This document shows, piece after piece, positions 32,235 to 40,641 of a stretch of DNA of 64,000 nt. Below the pieces are notes generated by a model that did no database searches, was not told the DNA's origin, and saw nothing but the letters and a program-made list of their open reading frames with translations. Position numbers and translations under genes: made by a program. Positions within the stretch are counted from its first letter, which is position 1. Each line of letters starts with the position of its first letter. The DNA is from Achromobacter sp. RTa (lineage in GTDB: Bacteria > Pseudomonadota > Gammaproteobacteria > Burkholderiales > Burkholderiaceae_B). The DNA is taken from NCBI RefSeq assembly GCF_000757485.1, contig NZ_JPYO01000036.1, positions 92,631 through 156,630 on the forward strand. Direction: 5' to 3'.

Positions 32235-33008
32235 CTACTTGGTGGTGTAGCCGCCGTTGATCAGCAGCGTCTGTCCGGTGATCCACCAGCCGTCCGACAC
32301 CAGGAACCGGATGAACGGCACCACGTCCTCGATGTCGGTCAGCCCGGTCTTGGAAAACGGCGACAGCGCGGCGGCGGTCTTGTGGTACGCCACGGCGTCG
32401 GCGCCTTCGGCAGGATAGAAGAAGGGCGTGTCCATGGGGCCCGGGCCCACCGCCGTCACGGAAATGCCGCGGGCGCCGTACTCCTTGGACGCGGCGCGGG
32501 TGTAGTGTTCGACCGGCGCCTTGGTGCCCGCGTAGGCTGCGTAGAACGGGGTGTAGGCGCCCAGCAGCGAGGTCACCAGCGTGCAGATCTTGCCGTTGTC
32601 GTTGACGTGCCGGCCCGCCTCGCGCAGGAAGAAGAAGGCGGACTTGGAGTTCACGGCGGCCATCTCGTCGTACTCGGCCTCGGTGATCTCGGTGAAGGGC
32701 TTCTTGAGTACCTTGCCGACGGTATTGATCGCGATGTCGGGCCTGCCCACCGCGGCGACCGCATCCGCAAAAAGCCGTTCCATCGCGCCTGCCGTGCTCA
32801 GGTCGGCCTGCAGCGCCACCGCTTGCGCGCCCGCGTCCTTGACCGCCGCGACGGTGGCCTCGGCGTCCGCCTGGCTGCCGGGGCTGTTGTAGTGGATAGC
32901 CACCGCCTTGGCGCCTTGCTGCGCGAGGTCCCGCGCAATCAGGCCGCCCAGGTTCTTCGCGCCGCCCGCAATGATGACGGTTTTGCCTTTGATGCCATGG
33001 TCTGCCAT
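32235..33008 (-). CDS. Short-chain dehydrogenase/reductase (SDR)
   Basis: SDR of 257 residues. The cofactor loop is a variant, IAGGAKNLGG in place of TGxxxGxG; the catalytic region has VTSLLGAY, then YAAYAGTK supplying the YxxxK residues, and the end is INGGYTTK. The start at MADHGIKG is chosen because GGAG lies 8 bases before it; the alternative GTG at 33020 would place the ribosome site inside the coding sequence. It is divergent from a LysR gene that likely controls it. Confidence 0.88.
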   Translation of the reverse strand: MADHGIKGKTVIIAGGAKNLGGLIARDLAQQGAKAVAIHYNSPGSQADAEATVAAVKDAGAQAVALQADLSTAGAMERLFADAVAAVGRPDIAINTVGKVLKKPFTEITEAEYDEMAAVNSKSAFFFLREAGRHVNDNGKICTLVTSLLGAYTPFYAAYAGTKAPVEHYTRAASKEYGARGISVTAVGPGPMDTPFFYPAEGADAVAYHKTAAALSPFSKTGLTDIEDVVPFIRFLVSDGWWITGQTLLINGGYTTK

Positions 33009-33089
33009 GTTCTTCTCCACTGTCCGGGCCGCCGGATGCGGACCCTTCTTCGGACGATGATATATTCCAAAAAAACAGGATAAAACCTG

Positions 33090-33116
33090 GATTTCTGGTA
33101 TCTATATCCAGAAATC
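33090..33116. promoter_or_regulatory. Inverted repeat, probable LysR operator
   Basis: Perfect 9-bp arms GATTTCTGG / CCAGAAATC separated by 9 bases, in an AT-rich stretch between the divergent SDR and LysR genes. LysR-type regulators usually bind such dyads upstream of the divergent target. It lies 48 bases before the LysR start and 82 bases before the SDR start. Confidence 0.6.
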
Positions 33117-33163
33117 ACGAACAATAGAATTCCCCTTCCCAGTCAGCGCCGGAGGCCATCCAC

Positions 33164-34069
33164 ATGGATCGCATCGATCTGTTCCGCGTCTATGCCCGCG
33201 TCGTCGAATGCGCGAATTTCTCGCGCGCGGCGGACACGCTGGGCCTGCCGCGCTCCACTGTGTCCGCCGCAGTCCAGGAGCTGGAGGGCCGGCTGGGCGC
33301 GCGGCTGCTCAACCGCACCACGCGGCAGGTAGCGCCAACGCAGGAGGGCGCGGCGTTCTACGAGCGCTGCCTGCGCCTGGTGGCCGACATGGAGGAAGCC
33401 GAGAACCTTTTCCGCCATGCCGCGGGCGGGCCCAGCGGCTCCTTGAAGGTCGATGTCCCGGGGCGCGTGGGCCGCCTGATCGTGGCGCCGGCGTTGCCGG
33501 ATTTCCTCCGGGCCTATCCACAGATCGACGTGACCCTTGGCGTCACGGACCGGGCCGTCAACCTGATCGAGGAAGGGGTGGATTGCGTGCTGAGAGTCGG
33601 CGCCTTGCCCGATTCCGGACTGGTGGCGAGGCCGTTCGGCGTGCTGCCGCTGATCAATGTCGCCAGCCCGGCCTATCTGGCGCGCCATGGCGTGCCCATG
33701 GCGCCGGCCGACCTGGCGCGTCATAGTTGCGTGAACTATGCCTCGCCGTCCACCGGCCGGCTGGCTCCCTGGGAATGGCTGGACGGCGGGGTGCCGCGCA
33801 GCCAGCCGATGCGCGGCCGCGTCACCGTCAACAGCGCGGAAGCCTATATCGCCTGTTGCGTGGCGGGGCTGGGCCTGATCCAGATTCCCGCGTACGACGT
33901 GCAGCCGCAGATCGCCGCGGGCGAGCTGGTCGAAGTGATGCCGGACCACCGGCCGGCGCCCATGCCCATGACGCTGCTCTACCCGCATAGGCGGTCGCCG
34001 TCACGCCGCGTGCAGGTATTCGCCGACTGGCTGGAGGCGCTGTTGAAGCCGGCCTGCGGCTTGCGCTGA
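33164..34069 (+). CDS. LysR-family transcriptional regulator
   Basis: LTTR of 301 residues. The N-terminal winged HTH reads IDLFRVYARVVECANFSRAAD and LGLPRSTVSAAVQELE, and a type 2 periplasmic-like sensor domain fills residues about 90-295. The sequence around ARLLNRTTRQVAPTQEG matches the CrgA/AaeR-like group that often controls divergent oxidoreductases or efflux genes. The neighbour on the other strand is an SDR, with a dyad operator between them. Confidence 0.92.
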   Translation: MDRIDLFRVYARVVECANFSRAADTLGLPRSTVSAAVQELEGRLGARLLNRTTRQVAPTQEGAAFYERCLRLVADMEEAENLFRHAAGGPSGSLKVDVPGRVGRLIVAPALPDFLRAYPQIDVTLGVTDRAVNLIEEGVDCVLRVGALPDSGLVARPFGVLPLINVASPAYLARHGVPMAPADLARHSCVNYASPSTGRLAPWEWLDGGVPRSQPMRGRVTVNSAEAYIACCVAGLGLIQIPAYDVQPQIAAGELVEVMPDHRPAPMPMTLLYPHRRSPSRRVQVFADWLEALLKPACGLR

Positions 34070-34136
34070 AGCCGCGCGGGCCAGGCCCTCGCTCGGTGGG
34101 GGCGCCTTGAGTATTGCCCGGCCATCGCTTACCATC

Positions 34137-34158
34137 GCAAATAATTCTTATTTATATT
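34137..34158 (+). promoter_or_regulatory. Fur-box-like AT-rich site upstream of the ECF sigma gene
   Basis: A stretch GCAAATAATTCTTATTTATA stands out as AT-rich in very GC-rich DNA, 37-58 bases before the sigma-factor start. It resembles Fur boxes of betaproteobacterial fecI-type genes, built of NATAAT-like hexamers, although it matches only part of the classical 19-base consensus. Iron repression of this surface-signalling set would fit. Confidence 0.55.
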
Positions 34159-34194
34159 TAAAAGTTCACGTCGGCAATGCCGGGGCGATGGGCA

Positions 34195-34698
34195 GTGACT
34201 GAGCAATCCTCTTCTTCGATCGTCGAAACGCTGTATTCCAACCACCACGGGTGGCTGCAGGGCTGGCTGCGCCGCAAGCTGGGCGATGCCCCGGAAGCCG
34301 CCGACCTGGCGCACGATACATTCGTCAGGATCCTGGGCAAGCGCCAGCGCGATCCTATCCACGAGCCGCGCGCCTATCTGGCGACCATCGCCAACGGGCT
34401 GGTCGTGAGCCACTGGCGGCGCCGGACGCTGGAGCAGGCCTGGCTTGATGCGCTGAAGGCGCAGCCAGAGCCGCTGGCGCCATCTCCCGAGGAGCGCGCG
34501 CTGATCCTCGAAACGCTGGAAGAGATCGCCCGCCTGATCGACGGCCTGCCCGCGCGCGTCCGGGAGATCTTCCTGTATTCCCAGATCGAGGGCTTCACGT
34601 ATCCGCAGATCGCCGAAAAGCTGGCACTGAGCGTGAACGTGGTGCAGAAGGCGATGACGCGGGCGGTGGCGCACTGCTACAAGGCGCTGTATGCGTAG
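34195..34698 (+). CDS. ECF sigma factor, FecI type
   Basis: Extracytoplasmic-function sigma factor of about 167 residues. Region 2 shows HHGWLQGWLRRKLG and AADLAHDTFVRIL, and region 4 shows LPARVREIFLYSQIEGFTYPQIAEKLALSV split over the HTH. The GTG start (TEQSSSS) gives the usual FecI N-terminal length; an ATG 18 bases earlier is possible. It directs polymerase to the neighbouring TonB receptor gene once the FecR protein is signalled, and is probably Fur-repressed. Confidence 0.9.
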   Translation: MTEQSSSSIVETLYSNHHGWLQGWLRRKLGDAPEAADLAHDTFVRILGKRQRDPIHEPRAYLATIANGLVVSHWRRRTLEQAWLDALKAQPEPLAPSPEERALILETLEEIARLIDGLPARVREIFLYSQIEGFTYPQIAEKLALSVNVVQKAMTRAVAHCYKALYA

Positions 34699-34719
34699 GG
34701 CCACGGTCGATTGCCCGCC

Positions 34720-35766
34720 ATGCGGGCCCGCCGCGGCGTGAGCGCTTCTTCCCTGCCGCCGGACGAATCTCCCATCCCCGCTCATGTGGTGGACGCGGCC
34801 ATCCATTGGTACGTGGTGCTGGCATCCGGCACGGCCACCGCGCAGGACCACGCGGCGTTTGCCTGCTGGCGCTCGGAAAGCTCCGCGCATGCCGCGGCAT
34901 GGTCGCGGTTCGAAGCCATGGGAGGCAGGCTGCAAGGCGGACCGGCCCGCCTGGCACCGGCGGCGACGCACGCCGCGCTGACAAAAGCCGTATCCGCTTC
35001 CGGCCGGCGGCGCGCGCTCAAGACGCTGGCCTGGGGCGGGCTGGGCGGCACCGCCTTCTATCTGGCGCAAGCGCAACTGCCGTGGCGCGGCCAGCTCGCC
35101 AGCGTGCTGGCCGACGTGCGCACTCGCGCAGGCGAACGCCGCGATCTGGTCCTGGAAGACGGCACCCGCCTGAGGCTGAACACGGCCACGGCCGTCGACC
35201 TGCGATTCAGCGATTCCGAGCGGCGCATCGTGCTGCGCGAAGGAGAGATCCTGGTGGAGACCGGGGCCGACGCCAGCGGGCGCCCGCTGGTGGTCGAGAG
35301 CCCGGCGGGCACGCTTCAGCCCGTCGGCACGCGCTTCATCGTGCGCCATGTCGCCGACGAGACGGACTGCGCTCCAACGCAACTGGCCGTCCTGGAGGGC
35401 GCCGTCCGCATCCATGCGGACGGCCGGCCCGATGGCGAGACGGCGCTGCTGACGGCAGGCCAGCAGGCCCGGTTCACGCGCAGGCGCATCGAGGCGCCCG
35501 TCCCTCTGGACGAGCCCAGCCACGGCTGGATCGCGGGCACGTTCAGCGCCGAGGGCATGCGGTTGGCGGACCTGCTGTCCGATCTGGGCCGCTACAGGCC
35601 CGGGGCCCTGCATTGCGCGCCCGAAGTCGCGGAACTGCGCATTACGGGCGCCTGGCCGCTGGACGGCCCTGACGCCACGGACCGCATCCTGGATACGCTG
35701 GAACGCCGGCTGCCGGTGCGCATCCGGCGCTACACGCGCTACTGGGTCACCGTCGGGCCGCGATGA
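34720..35766 (+). CDS. FecR-type anti-sigma regulator
   Basis: Membrane signal transducer of about 348 residues. The N-terminal cytoplasmic part has the DUF4880 pattern AIHWYVVLASG and FACWRSES; one membrane segment lies near LAWGGLGGTAFYLAQ; the periplasmic FecR domain follows with LVLEDGTRLRLNTATAVD and VESPAGTLQPVGTRFIV. A C-terminal STN-like interaction domain ends the protein. It relays receptor occupancy to the sigma factor. The start is uncertain: ATG here, with a TTG 9 bases before and a GTG 18 bases after. Confidence 0.9.
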   Translation: MRARRGVSASSLPPDESPIPAHVVDAAIHWYVVLASGTATAQDHAAFACWRSESSAHAAAWSRFEAMGGRLQGGPARLAPAATHAALTKAVSASGRRRALKTLAWGGLGGTAFYLAQAQLPWRGQLASVLADVRTRAGERRDLVLEDGTRLRLNTATAVDLRFSDSERRIVLREGEILVETGADASGRPLVVESPAGTLQPVGTRFIVRHVADETDCAPTQLAVLEGAVRIHADGRPDGETALLTAGQQARFTRRRIEAPVPLDEPSHGWIAGTFSAEGMRLADLLSDLGRYRPGALHCAPEVAELRITGAWPLDGPDATDRILDTLERRLPVRIRRYTRYWVTVGPR

Positions 35767-35924
35767 GTGGCGCTGTCCCTTTTGATTTATTTAGTAACAA
35801 AATAACCGGCAGGTTTTCCGGTCTGCTGCGGCCTCCCTTGTAGAAGCCGAGCCTGACTGCGCCTCGTACGGGAATGTTCTGCGGTGCTTCTGACCATCAA
35901 CAAGCATCTGCAAGGAATCCGTAT

Positions 35925-38336
35925 ATGGCTTTGGGTCATGTTTTCGCTCCCGCCGTGCTGTGCGCCGTCATCGGCGTCGCGGCGGCCACGCCGGCCTGGG
36001 CGCAGGGCGCGGAAGCCGCGGCGTCCGCGCCGCGCAGTTTCGACATCCCGGCGGGCACGCTCGACCAGGCGCTGAGCCGCTACGGGCGCCAGGCCGGCGT
36101 GTCGATCTCCGTGAACGCCAGCCTGACCGCCGGCCTGCGCAGCGCCGGCGTCAGCGGCAGACATGCCCCGGCCGAGGCGCTGGACCTGCTGCTGGCGGGA
36201 ACCGGCTTGCAGGCCGTGCGCGACGGGCACGGCGAATACACGCTGCGCCGGATCCCGGATGCGCAGCGCGAGGAGCCCGGCGTCGCGGCGCTGCCGGCGA
36301 TCACCGTAACGGGCCATGGCGCGGGCGAGCTGCCGCCGGTCTATGCCGGCGGCCAGGTAGCCACCGGCGGCCGCGTAGGCATGCTGGGCGAGAAGGACTT
36401 CATGGAAACGCCCTTCAGCACCATCGTCTACACCGATACCTACATCCAGGACATCCAGGCGCAGGACGTCTACCGCGTGATCGGGCTGACCGACCCTTCC
36501 GTGTACCTCAATGGCAGCAGCGGAATGATCACCGAGTACTTCAACCTGCGCGGCTTCGGCGTCTCGGCGAACGATCTGGCGTACAACGGCCTGTACGGCA
36601 TGATCCCGTACTACCGCGCCACGGCCGAACTGGCCGAACGCATCGAAGTCCTCAAGGGGCCTTCAGCCCTGTTGAACGGCATGCCGCCGGGCGGGTCGGT
36701 CGGCGGCAGCATCAACGTCGTGCCCAAACGGGCCGGCGACAAGCCGCTGGCCCGCGTCACGGGCACCTACGCGTCCGATTCGCAGTTCGGCGTGCACGTG
36801 GACGTGGGGCAGCGCTTCGGCGACGAAAAACTGTTCGGCATCCGCTTCAACGGCGTCTACCGTGACGGAGACACCGCGGTGAACGATCAATCGAAGCGGA
36901 CCAAGCTGGCCGCGCTGGCCCTGGACTGGAGATCGCAGCGCGCCAGGCTGTCCGCCGATTTCTACACCAGCGAGGACCACCTGAACGGATTGAACCGCGG
37001 CGTATCGCTTGCGCGCGGAATCGGCGTGCCCAAGCCGCCCAAGCCCGATACCCTGCTGGCGCCCGACTGGACGTTCACCAACACCAAGGACGAGGCTGTC
37101 CTGCTGCGCGCGGAGGTCGATATCGCCGACAACCTCACCGCCTATGCGGCCTGGGGGAACAGCGAAACCGATTTCAATTCGCTGGCCTCCTCGACCAACA
37201 CGATCTTCAACGACAGCGGAGACTACCGCAACAACTTCTCTTTCCAGCGCATCCAGATCGCCAAGAACTCCGCCGAGATCGGCACCCGCGCGCGCTTCAA
37301 TACGCTGGGCGTGGGGCACGAACTGGCGCTGACCGGAACCTACTATCAGCACGACTACAAGTTCGGCTTCATGCGCAACATGCTTGCGAAGGACTGGATC
37401 ACCAATATCTATGACCCGGTCTGGGGCCCCTCCGTGGACACCAGTTTCAGGCACGCCGCGCTGCCCAAGACGGCCGCGCTGCGCACCACCAGCTACGGCA
37501 TCGCCGACACCCTGTCGTTCGCCGACGGCCGCGTCCTGTTCACCGCGGGCGTGCGCCGCCAGAACGTGGTCAGCGACACCTTCAGCCCCGTAACCGGCGA
37601 GCGCACCGCGCGCTACGATGCCGGCGCCAATACGCCCGCGTTCGCGCTGCTCGTCAAGGCGACGGACAGGCTCTCGCTCTACGGCAACTACATCGAAGGC
37701 CTGAGCCAGGGCGCGATCGCGCCGGTGGCGGCGGCCAACGCGGGGCAGGTGTTCCCTCCCTACAAGACCAAGCAGCGCGAGGTCGGCTTCAAGGTCGACC
37801 TGGGCAGCTTCGCCGGCACCTTCAGCGCATTCCAGATCGAACGGCCCAGCGCCTATACGGATCCGTTCACCAATGTCTATTCCTTTGGCGGGCGGCAACG
37901 CAATCGCGGGCTGGAGTTCGGCTTCTTCGGGGAGCTCGCGCCCGACCTGCGGCTGTTGGGCGGCATTTCCTATACGCAGGCCAAGCTGACCAAAACCGCG
38001 GGAGGCGTCAACCAGGGACTGTCGGCCACCGGCGTGCCCGCCTGGCAGGGCAAGCTGGGCGTGGAATGGGACGTGCCCGGGCTGCAGGGCCTGACGCTTA
38101 CCGGCAACGTCGTCTCGATGTCCAAGCAGTACATAAGCGCCGACAACACGCTGTCGGTGCCCGGGCACACGGTCTACGACGTCGGCGCGCGCTACCGCGC
38201 GACCATCGTGGATCACCCCGTCACGCTGCGGGCGAACGTGCTGAACCTGACCAACAAGGCGTACTGGGCCGGCAACCTCGGCAACGGCCTGGGCGCGCCG
38301 CGCACATTCCTCCTGTCCGCAAGCGTCGAATTCTGA
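35925..38336 (+). CDS. TonB-dependent siderophore-type receptor with STN signalling domain
   Basis: Outer-membrane receptor of 803 residues. After the signal peptide (ending near AWAQG) an STN domain (SFDIPAGTLDQALSRYGRQAG through VRDGHGEYTLRRI) marks it as a transducer that contacts FecR. The plug contains GFGVSANDLAYNG and RIEVLKGPSALLNGMPPGGSVGG, and a 22-strand barrel runs to a terminal phenylalanine (ASVEF). A good AAGGA site precedes the chosen ATG; the frame from 35874 lacks one. It resembles the FpvA/FhuE group; the ligand is unknown. Confidence 0.93.
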   Translation: MALGHVFAPAVLCAVIGVAAATPAWAQGAEAAASAPRSFDIPAGTLDQALSRYGRQAGVSISVNASLTAGLRSAGVSGRHAPAEALDLLLAGTGLQAVRDGHGEYTLRRIPDAQREEPGVAALPAITVTGHGAGELPPVYAGGQVATGGRVGMLGEKDFMETPFSTIVYTDTYIQDIQAQDVYRVIGLTDPSVYLNGSSGMITEYFNLRGFGVSANDLAYNGLYGMIPYYRATAELAERIEVLKGPSALLNGMPPGGSVGGSINVVPKRAGDKPLARVTGTYASDSQFGVHVDVGQRFGDEKLFGIRFNGVYRDGDTAVNDQSKRTKLAALALDWRSQRARLSADFYTSEDHLNGLNRGVSLARGIGVPKPPKPDTLLAPDWTFTNTKDEAVLLRAEVDIADNLTAYAAWGNSETDFNSLASSTNTIFNDSGDYRNNFSFQRIQIAKNSAEIGTRARFNTLGVGHELALTGTYYQHDYKFGFMRNMLAKDWITNIYDPVWGPSVDTSFRHAALPKTAALRTTSYGIADTLSFADGRVLFTAGVRRQNVVSDTFSPVTGERTARYDAGANTPAFALLVKATDRLSLYGNYIEGLSQGAIAPVAAANAGQVFPPYKTKQREVGFKVDLGSFAGTFSAFQIERPSAYTDPFTNVYSFGGRQRNRGLEFGFFGELAPDLRLLGGISYTQAKLTKTAGGVNQGLSATGVPAWQGKLGVEWDVPGLQGLTLTGNVVSMSKQYISADNTLSVPGHTVYDVGARYRATIVDHPVTLRANVLNLTNKAYWAGNLGNGLGAPRTFLLSASVEF

Positions 38337-38362
38337 TTTTTCCCCCTCGTCTGGAGATGTGC

Positions 38363-39094
38363 ATGAAGAAAACCCTTACCTTGATCGCCGCCACGCTGTG
38401 CCTGGCTGCAACGGCCCAGGCGCATCAGGCCTGGCTGGAGCAGGCCGATGACGGCAAGGCCGTAGTGCTGCGTTTCGGCGAGTTTGCGGAGAACCTGCGC
38501 GAAGCGTCGCCCGGCCTGTTGGATCTTTTCGGCAAGCCCTCCGCCACCCTGATTTCGGCCAAGGGAGAATCGCCGCTGGCCGTGACCAAGACCGCCGCCG
38601 GCTTCGCGCTGTCCGCGGGCGCGGGCAAGGGGCAGAGCATCGCGGCCGAGGACCCCGCTTTTCCGCTGCGCACGTTCAAGCAGGGCGACAAGGAGATCAA
38701 CAGCTGGATCTGGCCGGGCGCCCGCTACGTCACGAGCCTGGCCGCGCAAGCGCCCAAGCTTGCCCTGGACGTGGTGCCCACCGGCCAGGCCGGCGAGTTC
38801 CAGGTGGTGCTGAAGGGGCAGGCGCTGCCCAAGGCCAAGGTCGTCATCGCCGTGCAATCGGGCTGGAGCAAGGAAGCGCATGCCGACGAGCAGGGCAAAG
38901 TGCGTTTCGATCTGCCGTGGAAAGGGCAGTACGTCATCGAGGCCAGCCACATCGATCGCAACCCCGGCGAACGTCCCGGCGCGGCCGGTCCCGAGAAGTA
39001 CGACGGCATCAACTACGTGACCACGCTGAGCTTCGTCAAGGCCGACGGCGCGGCGCCGTTCCCTGCCGGCCCCGCCGCCGCGCCCAGCAAGTAA
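38363..39094 (+). CDS. DUF4198 periplasmic protein
   Basis: Secreted protein of 243 residues with a signal peptide ending at AQAHQAW (about residue 20). The body fits the DUF4198 family, whose members are often found beside TonB receptors and metal uptake genes and have an immunoglobulin-like domain (here VVLKGQALPKAKVVIAV and GQYVIEASHID). It starts 26 bases after the receptor stop with a GGAG site, so it is co-expressed and probably assists handling of the imported ligand. Confidence 0.82.
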   Translation: MKKTLTLIAATLCLAATAQAHQAWLEQADDGKAVVLRFGEFAENLREASPGLLDLFGKPSATLISAKGESPLAVTKTAAGFALSAGAGKGQSIAAEDPAFPLRTFKQGDKEINSWIWPGARYVTSLAAQAPKLALDVVPTGQAGEFQVVLKGQALPKAKVVIAVQSGWSKEAHADEQGKVRFDLPWKGQYVIEASHIDRNPGERPGAAGPEKYDGINYVTTLSFVKADGAAPFPAGPAAAPSK

Positions 39095-39117
39095 GAGGCG
39101 CGGCGCGGGACGGATTT

Positions 39118-39141
39118 GCGGGTTCCGCTTGGCGAACCCGC
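39118..39141. terminator. Weak hairpin between convergent genes
   Basis: An 8-bp stem GCGGGTTC/GAACCCGC with an 8-base loop lies between the DUF4198 gene and the convergent amidase. It has no T-run on either strand, so it is only a weak candidate for a shared terminator. Confidence 0.35.
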
Positions 39142-39155
39142 GCGGCGGCGGGACG

Positions 39156-40574
39156 CTACAGGCCGATCGCCGCCAGTCCGGGCCGCCGCAGGTGCCAGTC
39201 CGTCGCCGCCTGGAACGCCATGCCGATGCGGCCCAGCGCGGCTTCCCCGCCCGGCTTGCCCAGCAGCTGCACGCCGATGGGCAGGTTTTCCGCGGTGAAC
39301 CCGGCGGGCAGCGCCAGCCCCGACGCGTTCACGTAATTGCCCGGCCGGGTGAAAGCCGCCAGCGGCGTGGCAGCCTCGTCCACTTCTTCGAGCGGGCAGG
39401 CGGCGAAGGGCAGGCAGGGCGCCAGCACCGCATCGAAATCGCGCATCCAGTCCTGCCAGGCCTCGCGTGCGAGGGCATGGGCCTGTAGGGCCCGGATGTA
39501 GTCGGCGGCGCCCACGCTCTTGCCGCCCAGCACGCGGGAGCGCACGTAGCGGCCCAGGGGCAGGCTTTCGTCCTCGATGTAGTCGCGGTGCTGGGCATAG
39601 GCCTCGGCCGCGATGATCAGGCCGTTGCGCAGCATCATGTCGTGGAAATCGAAGGGGAAGGGCGCCTCGATGAAGTCCGCGCCCAGCTCCGCCAGCGCGC
39701 GCCGCGTATCGTCCAGCGCGCCCTGCACGGCGGCGTCCACGGCAATGGGGTACTGCGCTTCAGGCATGAGGGCGATGCGCATGCCGCGCAGCGGCTTGGG
39801 GCCGGCGTTCGGCTCGCGGAAGCGGAAGGCGGTCACGCCCTGCGTCACCGGATCGCGCGGATCGGGCCCGGACAGGGCTTCCGTCAACAGCAGCGAGTCG
39901 CGCGTGTCGCGGGTGAGCGGGCCGATGGAGTCCAGCGTGTGCGACAGCGCCACGGAGCCATGCAGGCTGATGAGGCCGCGCGAGGTCTTCAGGCCGGTGA
40001 TGCCATTCAGCGCTGCCGGAATCCGCACCGAGCCGCCCGTGTCGGAGCCCAGCGCGGCGGGCGCGAGGCCTGCGGCCACCGCCACGCCGGATCCGCTGGA
40101 CGAGCCGCCCGGGATGCGCGCGCGGACCAGGTCCCAGGGGTTGCGCGGCGTTCCCATCACGGGATTCGTGCCCCAGCCCCCGAACGCGAACTCCACCATG
40201 TGCGTCTTGCCGAGCACCACCATGCCGGCGTCGAGCAGGCGGGTCACCGCCGTGGCGGTGAGTTCGCTGCGGCGCTTCCGCCAGGCTTGCGAGCCTGCCG
40301 TGGTGACCTGGCCCTGGATGTCGCACAGATCCTTGACGGCCACGGGCAGGCCGTCCAGCGGCCCGAGCAGGCCATAGCCAGCGCGGCGGCGCGCGTCGGC
40401 GGCCTCGGCCAGTTTCAGCGCGCCCTCGTGGTCGACGCTGACGTAGGCGCCCAGCGCGGGGTTGGCCCGGTCTATGCGGTCCAGGTAGTGCCGCGCGAGT
40501 TCGACCGAACTGTAGCGGCCGCTGGCCAGGCCCTGCGCCAGTTCTCCCAGCGTGGCAAATGCAATGTCAGACAT
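39156..40574 (-). CDS. Amidase (amidase signature family)
   Basis: Amidase-signature hydrolase of 472 residues. The Ser-Ser-Lys triad is visible: lysine in LPVAVKDLC (K81), the cis-serine in PGGSSSGSG (about 158) and the nucleophilic serine in GSDTGGSVRIPA (about 182). It hydrolyses a carboxamide to acid plus ammonia; GatA is unlikely without gatC or gatB nearby. It lies downstream of a binding-protein gene on the same strand and opposite a LysR-LivMHGF set, which suggests that the imported compound is its substrate. Confidence 0.9.
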   Translation of the reverse strand: MSDIAFATLGELAQGLASGRYSSVELARHYLDRIDRANPALGAYVSVDHEGALKLAEAADARRRAGYGLLGPLDGLPVAVKDLCDIQGQVTTAGSQAWRKRRSELTATAVTRLLDAGMVVLGKTHMVEFAFGGWGTNPVMGTPRNPWDLVRARIPGGSSSGSGVAVAAGLAPAALGSDTGGSVRIPAALNGITGLKTSRGLISLHGSVALSHTLDSIGPLTRDTRDSLLLTEALSGPDPRDPVTQGVTAFRFREPNAGPKPLRGMRIALMPEAQYPIAVDAAVQGALDDTRRALAELGADFIEAPFPFDFHDMMLRNGLIIAAEAYAQHRDYIEDESLPLGRYVRSRVLGGKSVGAADYIRALQAHALAREAWQDWMRDFDAVLAPCLPFAACPLEEVDEAATPLAAFTRPGNYVNASGLALPAGFTAENLPIGVQLLGKPGGEAALGRIGMAFQAATDWHLRRPGLAAIGL

Positions 40575-40641
40575 GTTTTCCTCGGTTGATGTACGAGCGG
40601 CACGGATTGCCGTGCCGCCTGCAGGGGCATTCCGGCGCGGA

